A stretch of DNA of 64,000 bases from Halomonas sp. I5-271120 (GTDB taxonomy: Bacteria > Pseudomonadota > Gammaproteobacteria > Pseudomonadales > Halomonadaceae): assembly GCF_030553075.1 (NCBI RefSeq), contig NZ_CP130701.1, forward strand, positions 930,001-994,000, read 5' to 3'. Below, in pieces: positions 1 through 7,848 of this stretch (the first letter of the stretch is position 1; each line of letters opens with the position of its first letter). Below the pieces are notes generated by a model. It saw nothing but the letters and a program-made list of their open reading frames with translations. It ran no database searches and was not told the DNA's origin. Position numbers and translations under genes: made by a program.

Positions 1-55
1 TTCCCGATGATGCAGGCGCCCTCACAGGGGGTGCCCAGGAATGGAGAACACCACG

Positions 56-1093
56 ATGTCCGCTGATCATGCCGCTCCCCTCGCCGACCGCCTTTCCTGG
101 ATCGCTGTCGACTGGGGCTCCAGCAACCTGCGCGCCTGGGCCTTGGACGACGCGGGCACGATCATCGCCGACGCCAGCAGCCCACGCGGCATGCTGGGGC
201 TCGCCCCGGATGAGTTCGAGGGCGTTCTGCTCGAGACGATCAGCGACTGGCTGGCGTCGATGGCACGCGACGAGGTCATCGAGGTGCTGGTGTGCGGCAT
301 GGCCGGTGCTCGCCAGGGCTGGGTAGAAGCGGCCTATCTGCCGCTGGCCGATGATAGCGATGCCCTCGCCGAGCTGGGCAGTCGCTTGACGCCAGTACCC
401 ACCCGGGACCCGCGTTTACAGGTGCGGATCGTGCCAGGCCTGTGTCAGCGCCCGAGCGTCGAGGCGACACAGCATCTCAATGCAGAAGGTTTCGATGTGA
501 TGCGCGGCGAGGAAACCCAGCTCGCCGGGCTGATGAATCGTCACCCGGCATTCGATGGCGCCGTCTGCCTGCCGGGCACTCATGCCAAATGGGCTCGGCT
601 CGAGAACGGGCGCATCACCGGCTTCACGACCTTCATGAGCGGCGAGCTCTTCAAGCTGCTGGGCCAGAACTCTGTGCTCAAACACTCACTGGCAAAGGAT
701 GAGGGTGCCGGGAACCTAAGCGACGAAGACCAGCGGACGGCCTACCTGGACGGCATCGATACCGCCATGGCGGCCCCGGAACGCCTCAGCGCCGAGCTGT
801 TTGGCATCCGCGCCCGGGACCTGCTCGACAGTCGACTGCCCGCCGGCGAGGCCCGTGGCACTCGCTTGAGCGCACGCCTGTCAGGCCTGGTGCTGGGTCT
901 GGAACTTGCTGGCGCCACGGCAAACCTGGCACCTGGCAGCCCTGTGGTGCTGATCGGCGATACAGCGCTGTGCCAGCGTTACCGGCTTGCGCTTGAGCAC
1001 CGAGGCTTCTCGGTCGGGATCGAGGCCAATGCCGACATGATCCTGGCCGGTCTCGGGCGTATCCATCAAGCAAGCCTGGCCGCCAGCGGCTGA
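56..1093 (+). CDS. dgoK: 2-dehydro-3-deoxygalactonokinase
   Basis: Phosphorylates 2-keto-3-deoxygalactonate with ATP in the cytoplasmic DeLey-Doudoroff galactonate pathway. The N-terminus has the phosphate-binding pattern typical of DgoK (IAVDWGSSNLRAW) and the mid-protein LPGTHAKWARL segment of the family. At 345 residues the length is normal. An ATG at 41 is in frame, but the ATG at 56 has GGAG nine bases upstream, so 56 is preferred. The gene is followed by the aldolase dgoA and a lactonase, which fits the pathway order. The dehydrogenase and dehydratase genes that would feed it are not in the window and may lie upstream. Confidence 0.93.
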   Translation: MSADHAAPLADRLSWIAVDWGSSNLRAWALDDAGTIIADASSPRGMLGLAPDEFEGVLLETISDWLASMARDEVIEVLVCGMAGARQGWVEAAYLPLADDSDALAELGSRLTPVPTRDPRLQVRIVPGLCQRPSVEATQHLNAEGFDVMRGEETQLAGLMNRHPAFDGAVCLPGTHAKWARLENGRITGFTTFMSGELFKLLGQNSVLKHSLAKDEGAGNLSDEDQRTAYLDGIDTAMAAPERLSAELFGIRARDLLDSRLPAGEARGTRLSARLSGLVLGLELAGATANLAPGSPVVLIGDTALCQRYRLALEHRGFSVGIEANADMILAGLGRIHQASLAASG

Positions 1094-1212
1094 ATAAGCC
1101 CCACCCCATGATACGTCACCGATGACCCAGAAAGCGCGTCGCGGCTGCCCAAACGAGCCGCGTCACGCGAATCACATCACGCTATACAAATCGTGCAACG
1201 TAAGGAAAGTCC

Positions 1213-1827
1213 ATGAGCCTGCCACTGGTCGCCATTCTGCGCGGTGTTACCCCCGCCGAAATCATCGATATCGCCGAGTCCATCATCGCCGCAGGCATCA
1301 CGCGTATCGAGATCCCTCTCAATTCGCCCCAGCCCCTCGAAAGCGTGGAGAAGCTGGCGCGCCACTGCGCCGAGCATCATGGCGACCGCATTCTTGTCGG
1401 GGCCGGCACCGTGCTGACGCATGAGCAAGTTCGCGACGTGCATGCCGCGGGGGGCCGGCTGGTCGTCTCGCCCAACTGCAACGTCGAGGTGATTCGCGAA
1501 AGTCGCCGGCTGGAGATGGTCTCCATGCCCGGCATCGTCACCCCATCCGAGGCGTTTGCAGCGCTTGAAGCCGGCGCCTCCGGGCTCAAGCTATTCCCCG
1601 CCACTCAGGTCGGCATCGCCAACATGAAGGCCATGCAGACCGTGCTGCCTGTGGGCACCGAACTCTATGCCGTCGGCGGCATCGGCACCGACAACTTCGC
1701 TCAGTGGCGTGCGGCTGGTGTGCATGGAGCGGGGCTTGGCACCGCCATTTACACGCCGGGACTGAGCGCCGAACAGGTCGGCGAACGAGCCCGCGCACTG
1801 GTCGCCGCCTGGCAAGCGGCCGACTGA
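1213..1827 (+). CDS. dgoA: 2-dehydro-3-deoxy-6-phosphogalactonate aldolase
   Basis: Class I KDPG/KDPGal-type aldolase of 204 residues that splits 2-keto-3-deoxy-6-phosphogalactonate into pyruvate and glyceraldehyde 3-phosphate. The start MSLPLVAILRGVTP and the GASGLKLFPA segment, which contains the Schiff-base lysine, are typical of the family. The E-IPLNSP motif near residue 37 favours the KDPGal branch over KDPG aldolase (inference). AAGGAAA lies just upstream of the ATG. It sits 119 bases after dgoK in the same direction, so the two probably share an operon and consecutive pathway steps. Confidence 0.93.
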   Translation: MSLPLVAILRGVTPAEIIDIAESIIAAGITRIEIPLNSPQPLESVEKLARHCAEHHGDRILVGAGTVLTHEQVRDVHAAGGRLVVSPNCNVEVIRESRRLEMVSMPGIVTPSEAFAALEAGASGLKLFPATQVGIANMKAMQTVLPVGTELYAVGGIGTDNFAQWRAAGVHGAGLGTAIYTPGLSAEQVGERARALVAAWQAAD

Positions 1828-1887
1828 TTCACTCAGCCAACCTGGCGCACCTCGCACCTGGACTCGCACTAGACAAGGAGCCCCCAC

Positions 1888-2805
1888 ATGAGTGATGTCC
1901 CGACACTGTCATCTCCCTGCCTCGGTGATGCAAGAGTCTGCGTCGCTAGCGGCTGCGAGCTTGGCGAAGGACCGGGCTGGGACGCCGAGCGCGGCGAGCT
2001 TCGCTGGCTGAATATCCTGGCCGGCGAGCTGCACCGCGCCGGGCCCGCTGGGCTCGATCACCGTGTCAGCCCGCTCGACCGGCGAACCTCTTACGCGGCG
2101 CTGACTCATGACGGCGACTACCTACTGGTCGCGGAAAACCGCTTGTCGCGCTTCGACCCGCAAACCGGCGAGAGCGCCGCCTTCCTGCCCTTCGAGGACG
2201 ACAATCCCGTCACCCGCAGCAATGATGCCCGGGTTGATACGCATGGCAGCCTGTGGCTATCCACCATGGGCCTTGGTGCCGAGAAAGGCGCTGGCAGCCT
2301 CTATCGCCTGCATCGCGGCGAGCTCACCTGTCTGCGTCAGGGGCTCACCATCCCCAATGCGTTGTGCTTCTCGGCGGATGGCAAATACGCCTACTTCAGC
2401 GATACCGCGACCGGCTGGGTGATGCGCTGGGCGCTGGATGCCGAGGGCTTCCCTGAGCGCAACCGCGATGGCGCCTTCATCGAGCCCGAGCCCTGGGCCG
2501 ACCTGCGTCAGTCTGGCGGTGGACCGGATGGCGCGGTGATGGATGCCGAGGGCTGCATGTGGATCGCCCTCTGGGGGGCCGGCCGCGTGGCCAGGCTCGA
2601 CCAGAACGGAGAGGAAATCGCCCATGTCGCGCTACCGGCAAGCCAGCCTTCCTGTCCCGTCTTCGGCGGTCACGACCTCACCAGCCTCTATGTGACCACG
2701 GCCCGCGAGGGCATGGCCGACCCACAGCCCCATGACGGCGCCCTCTTCGTCATCGATCTTCCCGGCTGCCAAGGTGCTGCCGAGCCCGCCCTGCGCCTGG
2801 TTTAA
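1888..2805 (+). CDS. SMP-30/gluconolactonase family sugar lactonase
   Basis: Six-bladed beta-propeller lactonase of 305 residues in the SMP-30/GNL family, expected to open a sugar 1,4- or 1,5-lactone with one bound divalent metal. Visible family marks are GEGPGWDAE near residue 26 with the metal-ligand Glu, the N-DARVDTHGSLWLSTM segment in the middle, and FSDTATG with a propeller Asp. AAGGAG precedes the ATG. Position after dgoK-dgoA suggests galactonolactone or arabinonolactone as substrate; the exact sugar is inference. It is the step before galactonate dehydration. Confidence 0.88.
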   Translation: MSDVPTLSSPCLGDARVCVASGCELGEGPGWDAERGELRWLNILAGELHRAGPAGLDHRVSPLDRRTSYAALTHDGDYLLVAENRLSRFDPQTGESAAFLPFEDDNPVTRSNDARVDTHGSLWLSTMGLGAEKGAGSLYRLHRGELTCLRQGLTIPNALCFSADGKYAYFSDTATGWVMRWALDAEGFPERNRDGAFIEPEPWADLRQSGGGPDGAVMDAEGCMWIALWGAGRVARLDQNGEEIAHVALPASQPSCPVFGGHDLTSLYVTTAREGMADPQPHDGALFVIDLPGCQGAAEPALRLV

Positions 2806-2961
2806 GGCCGAGGGCTGAGGCCCGACCACCCGCTAATCAAGCCGGGTTTTAACGCAGCATTACCGGGCGCAGGCAGTTTTGACGCAAAGACTAAAGTTGC
2901 ATGGCTGTGGACAAAATCATGACAATGCACTGATATCTTCCACCGCCGACAAGGATTGCCG

Positions 2962-3840
2962 ATGTTTGCCCAACTCTTCGCCGTGATGGCCCCTGTATTG
3001 ATCGGTGCCGGTCTCGGCTTTACTTGGGTCAGGCTCGGCCACGACTTCCCGGTCCCCTTCGTCACCAAGCTGGTCTTCAACATTGGGACGCCGGCGCTGA
3101 TTCTGGCCTCGCTGGCAGGTGCCGAAGTCGATGCCCAGAGTTTCACCATGACCATGCTCGGCACGCTGTTAGTGCTTGCCGTCATGGCCCTGGCGACCTT
3201 TCTGGTGGCCCCGCTGCTCGACAAGCCCTGGCAGGTGATGCTGGCGCCGATGATGTACCCCAACACCGGTAACATGGGCCTGCCTGTGGTGCTCTACGCG
3301 TTCGGCCAGTCGGCCTTCGCTTTCGCGATTGCGGTGATGGTCACGGTATCGCTGGTGCAGTTCACCTTCGGCATTGCCATGTCGAGCCGCAGCGGCCGCC
3401 CGCTGCGCACCCTGGCCCGCACTCCCGCCCTCTATGCGATCGCCGTCGCACTGACCCTGCTGCTCACCGAAACCGAGCTGCCGCTGTGGCTCGACAACAC
3501 CCTGGAGCTGATCTCGGGCTTCACCGTGCCGCTGATGCTGATCACCCTGGGTGTATCGCTGGCCAATATCCGCGCCAGGAACCTCTCCGCTGGCGTCGGC
3601 TTCAGCGTGATACGCATCCCGCTCGCCGCCCTGTTGGCCTTCATCGTCGGACACCTGCTCGGCCTGCCGCCGCTCGCACAGAGCATTCTGGTCGTGCAGA
3701 TGAGCATGCCCGTCGCGGTGTTCAACTATCTGTTCGCCCAACGCTCGGGCCGAGAGCCTGAATACGTGGCGAGCCTGGTGTTCTGCTCGACGCTGCTGGC
3801 CTTTATCTATCTGCCAATGCTGCTGGCCTTTCTGCTTTAG
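2962..3840 (+). CDS. AEC family (auxin efflux carrier-like) permease
   Basis: Integral membrane protein of 292 residues with about ten hydrophobic segments and the NIGTPALIL and NTGNMGLPV signatures of the AEC (auxin efflux carrier) family. Bacterial members move organic acids such as malate or malonate. A TTG at 2956 is in frame, but AAGGA at 2951-2955 is spaced correctly for the ATG at 2962. It follows the galactonate genes after about 155 bases, so it may export or import a sugar acid or a product of the pathway, but nothing in the sequence fixes the substrate. Confidence 0.85.
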   Translation: MFAQLFAVMAPVLIGAGLGFTWVRLGHDFPVPFVTKLVFNIGTPALILASLAGAEVDAQSFTMTMLGTLLVLAVMALATFLVAPLLDKPWQVMLAPMMYPNTGNMGLPVVLYAFGQSAFAFAIAVMVTVSLVQFTFGIAMSSRSGRPLRTLARTPALYAIAVALTLLLTETELPLWLDNTLELISGFTVPLMLITLGVSLANIRARNLSAGVGFSVIRIPLAALLAFIVGHLLGLPPLAQSILVVQMSMPVAVFNYLFAQRSGREPEYVASLVFCSTLLAFIYLPMLLAFLL

Positions 3841-3997
3841 TAGCATCATGCCGAGGGCTGCAGCCGATGAGGCCTAACGAGGCGCATGCATCCCGGCAAT
3901 ATGCACTCTTCAACAAATGGACATGGTTCGGTCATCATCACTGCGGACAGTGGCTGTTCCCGGCATTCGCCCCGAGCAACGACCCAGGAGCCTGTCC

Positions 3998-5680
3998 ATG
4001 TCCACGCGTCTATTCCATTTACTCCGTCGCCACCCCCTTGCAGGCAACGGCCGCTCAACGAGTGAACCTCACCCTGAGCCGGCAGTAAAAGCAGCGTCGG
4101 CTTCGCCCTTTAACCTAAGCCGCCGTCAGTTGCTCTCGCGAAGCCTGCAAGGCGCAGGGGCCGGACTGCTTGCGACTAGCGGCCTGCTCGGCGCACCGGC
4201 GATCGTCATGGCCGAAGGCCGTCGCCCGGGCATGCCCTCCGGCGTGATGAGCGGCGATGTCACGGCCGACCGGGCCATGCTGTGGAGCCAGACGGATCGT
4301 CCATCACGCATGATGATCGAACTGGCCGATAACCCTGAGATGCGCGGCGCTTTCGCCGTGCGCGGCCCGACCGCCTTGCCCACTGATGATCTGACGGCGC
4401 GCCTAGACTTGGCCGGCATCGGCCGCCATGCCAACACAGGGGGTGAAGTCTTCTACCGCGTCCGCTTTGCCGATCTAAGCGACCATCGTGCCATCAGCGA
4501 GCCGCTGGATGGGCGCTTGGTGCTGCCACCCAGTGCGCAGAAGCCGCGGGCGCTGCGTTTCGTCTGGTCCGGCGATACCGTGGGGCAGGGCTGGGGGATC
4601 AACCCGGATTTCGGCGGCCTGCGCCTGTACGACACCATGCGACGGGTGCAGCCGGATTTCTTCCTCCACTCCGGCGACACCATTTATGCCGATGGCCCAC
4701 TGCAGGAGAGTGTGACCGAACATGACGGCAGTATATGGCGCAACATCGTCACCCCGGCCAAGTCCAAGGTCGCCGAGACCCTCGACGAATACCGTGGTCA
4801 GTACGCCTATAACCTGATGGACGACAACCTGCGCCGCTTCAATGCCGAGGTACCGATGTTCGCCCAGTGGGATGACCACGAGACGCTGAACAACTGGTAC
4901 CCAGGAGAGATTCTCGACGACGCGCGCTATGCCGAGAAAAACGTCGACGTGCTGTCGGCCAATGCCCGCCAGGCCTTCCTCGAGTACATGCCGCTGCGCA
5001 CCTCTCTTGCAGCACCGGAGCGCATTTATCGCAAGTTCAGCTTCGGGCCGAGCCTGGAGATGTTCATGCTCGACATGCGCAGCTTCCGGGGGCCCAACTC
5101 CGCCAACCGCCAGTCACAGCAAGGGCCAGAGACCGACTTTCTCGGCCGCGATCAGCTGACCTGGCTAAAGCAGTCCCTCAAGGCCAGCAATGCCACCTGG
5201 AAAGTGATCGCCTCTGATATGCCGTTGGGCATCATGGTGCGCGATGGGGATAACTTCGAGAACTCGTCGAACGGCGTCGGTCCGGTGCTGGGCCGGGAGC
5301 AAGATATCGCCGAACTGCTCAAGTACGTACGTGACGAAGGCATCGAGAACCTGGTGTGGCTAACCGCCGATGTGCACTACACCGCAGCGCACCACTACTC
5401 GCCGCAGCGCGCCGTGTTCAAGGAATTCACGCCGTTCTGGGAGTTCGTCAGCGGCCCGATTCATGCCGGCACCTATGGGCCGGGCGAGCTAGACAACACC
5501 TTTGGTCTCACGCTCGAGTTCGTGAAAGCGCCGCCGGAAGGTCGCGCTAACATGTCTCCCCGAGAAGGCTTCCAGTTCTTCGGTCAGGTAGATCTCGACC
5601 CACAGAGCGAGGCGCTTACCGTCACGCTCAAGGATATCCAGGGCGAGGCGCTCTATTCCAAGGTACTGATGCCGGCTTGA
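3998..5680 (+). CDS. phoD: PhoD-family alkaline phosphatase/phosphodiesterase, Tat-exported
   Basis: Secreted metallophosphoesterase of 560 residues. A long N-region precedes a twin-arginine signal (LSRRQLLSRSLQGAGAG, ending near AIVMA). The PhoD N-terminal domain (GVMSGDVTADRAMLW) and catalytic metallophosphatase motifs follow: VWSGD, HSGDTIYADG, QWDDHE and TADVHY. The family releases phosphate from esters or diesters in the periplasm and uses Ca and Fe. In-frame ATGs exist upstream from 3917, but AGGAG at 3986-3990 seven bases before the ATG at 3998 fixes the start. No Pho box was identified. A hairpin follows at 5711. Confidence 0.92.
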   Translation: MSTRLFHLLRRHPLAGNGRSTSEPHPEPAVKAASASPFNLSRRQLLSRSLQGAGAGLLATSGLLGAPAIVMAEGRRPGMPSGVMSGDVTADRAMLWSQTDRPSRMMIELADNPEMRGAFAVRGPTALPTDDLTARLDLAGIGRHANTGGEVFYRVRFADLSDHRAISEPLDGRLVLPPSAQKPRALRFVWSGDTVGQGWGINPDFGGLRLYDTMRRVQPDFFLHSGDTIYADGPLQESVTEHDGSIWRNIVTPAKSKVAETLDEYRGQYAYNLMDDNLRRFNAEVPMFAQWDDHETLNNWYPGEILDDARYAEKNVDVLSANARQAFLEYMPLRTSLAAPERIYRKFSFGPSLEMFMLDMRSFRGPNSANRQSQQGPETDFLGRDQLTWLKQSLKASNATWKVIASDMPLGIMVRDGDNFENSSNGVGPVLGREQDIAELLKYVRDEGIENLVWLTADVHYTAAHHYSPQRAVFKEFTPFWEFVSGPIHAGTYGPGELDNTFGLTLEFVKAPPEGRANMSPREGFQFFGQVDLDPQSEALTVTLKDIQGEALYSKVLMPA

Positions 5681-5693
5681 TCGCTGGCTAGAG

Positions 5694-5790
5694 CGACCAG
5701 CCAGACAGCAAGAGGCCGCGCCTGGGCGCGGCCTCTCCTCTTACTGAACCGATGTTCCGGCTTTTGCACCAGGCGCTGACCCGGCTGCCG
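5694..5790. repeat. imperfect direct repeat, left copy (phoD downstream)
   Basis: The stretch from the phoD terminator to about 5790 matches the stretch at about 7753-7848 in order and orientation: the CCAGACAG lead-in, the GAGGCCGCGC hairpin, then CCGGCTTTT, then CAGGCGCTG, then a CCGGCWGCCG end. The right copy runs into the 3' end of the cehA-like gene, so the left copy looks like a partial remnant of that gene end. The two copies bracket the mqo segment. Confidence 0.6.
5711..5741 (+). terminator. hairpin terminator after phoD
   Basis: Perfect 11-bp stem (AGAGGCCGCGC) with a 4-base loop and its complement, ending in a short pyrimidine run. It is nearly identical to the hairpin after mqo at 7765. 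Confidence 0.75.
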
Positions 5791-6240
5791 CTACCTTGCG
5801 CTCCAAGGTGTTGCCGTTATTCTATGAACCTAGGACGCTAAAAGCCGGTTTCGAGATACGTACTCCTTAACATCAGGGATTCCCGTCAAGTTTCGTTGAT
5901 AACCGCCCTTCTCCGGCGCCGAGCTCAAGCGCCGTCAGGCATAACGGCTTAGTGGCGCAGCGTTGTTTTGATATCCCACAAAAAACGCAGAAAGGCCGAC
6001 TCATGTGTGGTTGCATGGTGAGTAAGCTCCCAATTCTGCTCATAAAAAATGACATTGACCGCCAGCCCTTCCGATGCGCAAAAACTGGTCAAAAAACGCC
6101 AAAAAAACTTATCAATCAACAACTTATTGATATTCACAGCAACTTTACGCATTTCCAGCGTGGGCGCGAATCATGGTATTTTCTGATTCATTCACTCTTT
6201 TTGCCGACATTAAAACCACTCAAACAGACGGGAAAACGTA
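5791..6240. other. AT-rich leader region upstream of mqo
   Basis: About 450 bases without a credible gene. Base composition falls clearly below the surrounding coding DNA from about 5985 onward, with A-runs and TTATCAATCAACAAC-type sequence that could hold the mqo promoter. An open frame at 5952-6398 overlaps mqo and has no family features, so it is not called. Confidence 0.5.
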
Positions 6241-7701
6241 ATGAAAGTGTTTATCATCGGGGCGGGCATCATGGGGACCACCTTTGCGACGCTGGCCAAA
6301 GAGATCGCTCCCGAGCTGGAAATCACCATCATAGAAAGGCTGGAACGTGCCGGAGCCGGCAACTCCTCCGCGTTCTGGAACGCAGGCACCGGCCATGAGG
6401 CGAACTGTGAGCTCAACTACACGCCAGTGGATGGAGAGGTCATTGCCGTTGAGAAAGCACTGAAAATCCACGCGCAGTTCAATGTTGCCAAGCAGTTCTG
6501 GGCGTACCTGATCAAGAAAGGCGTCATCAAAGACCCGAAAAGCTTCATTAACCAGACCAAGCATTGCACGATCGTTGCCGAACCATCGATCGAAGAACTG
6601 AAGCTTCGATTCCGCGAGATGTCCGCCCACCACTTCTTCGAAAACATGCAGTTTTCGGACGACTTTGACCAGATCAAAAGCTGGATTCCCTACACCATGG
6701 AAGGGCGTTCGCGGGATGAAAAAATGGCCGCGACCGTCATTGAAACCGGAACCGACGTCAACTTTGGCGCCTTGACGGAGCAGATGGCCGCTCACGCAGA
6801 GAATGATCTGGGTGTGAACATCGAATACGGCACTCATGTAAAACGCGTCCATAAAAGCCCATCGGGCCAATGGATAATTGAAACCGAAAATAAAGAGGGG
6901 GCTACTCAGCACCGGGCAGATGTGCTGTTTGTCGGTGCCGGTGGTGGTGCTTTCCCATTACTCAAGAAAAGTCACCTGCCGTTCCGGAGTCGATACGCCG
7001 GCTTCCCCGTTGGCGGCCGCTTTCTAAAGGCGTCGATCAGCCCAGAAGAGGCAGAGAATTATCACGCCAAGACCTATGGTAAAGCCAAAGTGGGCGCCCC
7101 CCCCATGTCCGTGCCGCACCTGGATTTGCGGGTGGTCAATGGTCAGCACTATCTATTATTCGGGCCATTCGCCTCGTTCAATCCTGTGCTCGAGAGAGGC
7201 CGGGGCGTATTCGACTACATCAAGGCGATCCGTCTGCATGATATTCCCAATCTGCTAGACGTCGCGCTTGAGAACTTTCCCCTGGTCAAATATCTGGTCT
7301 CAGAAACCTTTACGGGCAAAAAAAGCATGCTGGCACAGCTGGAAGCATTTGCGCCCGGCCTGAGCACAAAATTCGACTGGGAACCCATCCATGCTGGCCA
7401 GCGCGTTCAGATCATCAAGGATGGGGACCTGCAGATGGGTACCGAGATTGTCGTGTCTGAGGACAAGACCTACGGCACCTTGTTGGGGGCGTCACCGGGC
7501 GCATCGGTCTCCCCTGAAGTCATGTTGAGGTGCCTGGAGCAACTCATTCCGTCGATTTTCACCAAAGGCGATGGCGACAAACGCAAGCAGGAGATCTTTC
7601 CGGAAGACAGCCTGGAAACCCTGATCCACGATGCCGACCGCTACCGTGAAATCCGAGATTCGGTGAATGAAGCACTGGGAATCGTAACGTCAGTAGACTA
7701 G
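6241..7701 (+). CDS. mqo: malate:quinone oxidoreductase
   Basis: FAD-dependent, membrane-associated enzyme that oxidises malate to oxaloacetate and reduces the quinone pool, bypassing NAD malate dehydrogenase. The 486-residue protein begins with the FAD-binding IIGAGIMGTTFATL segment and the WNAGTGHEANCELNYTP block characteristic of Mqo, and contains FVGAGGGAFPLL and SPGASVSPEVM further on. Length is normal for the family. The gene is visibly more AT-rich than its neighbours and sits alone between two copies of an imperfect repeat, which suggests it was inserted between phoD and the downstream hydrolase gene. Confidence 0.93.
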   Translation: MKVFIIGAGIMGTTFATLAKEIAPELEITIIERLERAGAGNSSAFWNAGTGHEANCELNYTPVDGEVIAVEKALKIHAQFNVAKQFWAYLIKKGVIKDPKSFINQTKHCTIVAEPSIEELKLRFREMSAHHFFENMQFSDDFDQIKSWIPYTMEGRSRDEKMAATVIETGTDVNFGALTEQMAAHAENDLGVNIEYGTHVKRVHKSPSGQWIIETENKEGATQHRADVLFVGAGGGAFPLLKKSHLPFRSRYAGFPVGGRFLKASISPEEAENYHAKTYGKAKVGAPPMSVPHLDLRVVNGQHYLLFGPFASFNPVLERGRGVFDYIKAIRLHDIPNLLDVALENFPLVKYLVSETFTGKKSMLAQLEAFAPGLSTKFDWEPIHAGQRVQIIKDGDLQMGTEIVVSEDKTYGTLLGASPGASVSPEVMLRCLEQLIPSIFTKGDGDKRKQEIFPEDSLETLIHDADRYREIRDSVNEALGIVTSVD

Positions 7702-7752
7702 CGCAAGATTGCATATACCTTCTGTCCAATCAGGGGAGACCCTGAAACGCTT

Positions 7753-7848
7753 CGGCCAGACAGTAAGAGGCCGCGCCTGAGCGCGGCCTCTTGCCTAACA
7801 GATATCCCGGCTTTTATATCAGGCGCTGGCGATCATTCGCCGGCAGCC
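7753..7848. repeat. imperfect direct repeat, right copy (mqo downstream)
   Basis: Partner of the repeat at 5694-5790. It includes the mqo hairpin and the last bases of the minus-strand hydrolase gene. Confidence 0.6.
7765..7792. terminator. hairpin between convergent mqo and CehA-like gene
   Basis: Perfect 12-bp stem (AAGAGGCCGCGC) with a 4-base loop. It lies between convergent genes and probably ends both transcripts. Confidence 0.7.

Noticed and set aside
1..66. Possible 3' end of an upstream gene in frame 1, stopping at 64-66
   Set aside because: Only 21 codons are visible and they show no family features, so it is not called.
5952..6398. 148-codon open frame overlapping the start of mqo
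   Set aside because: It overlaps the well-supported mqo gene, lies largely in the AT-rich leader and has no recognisable domain.
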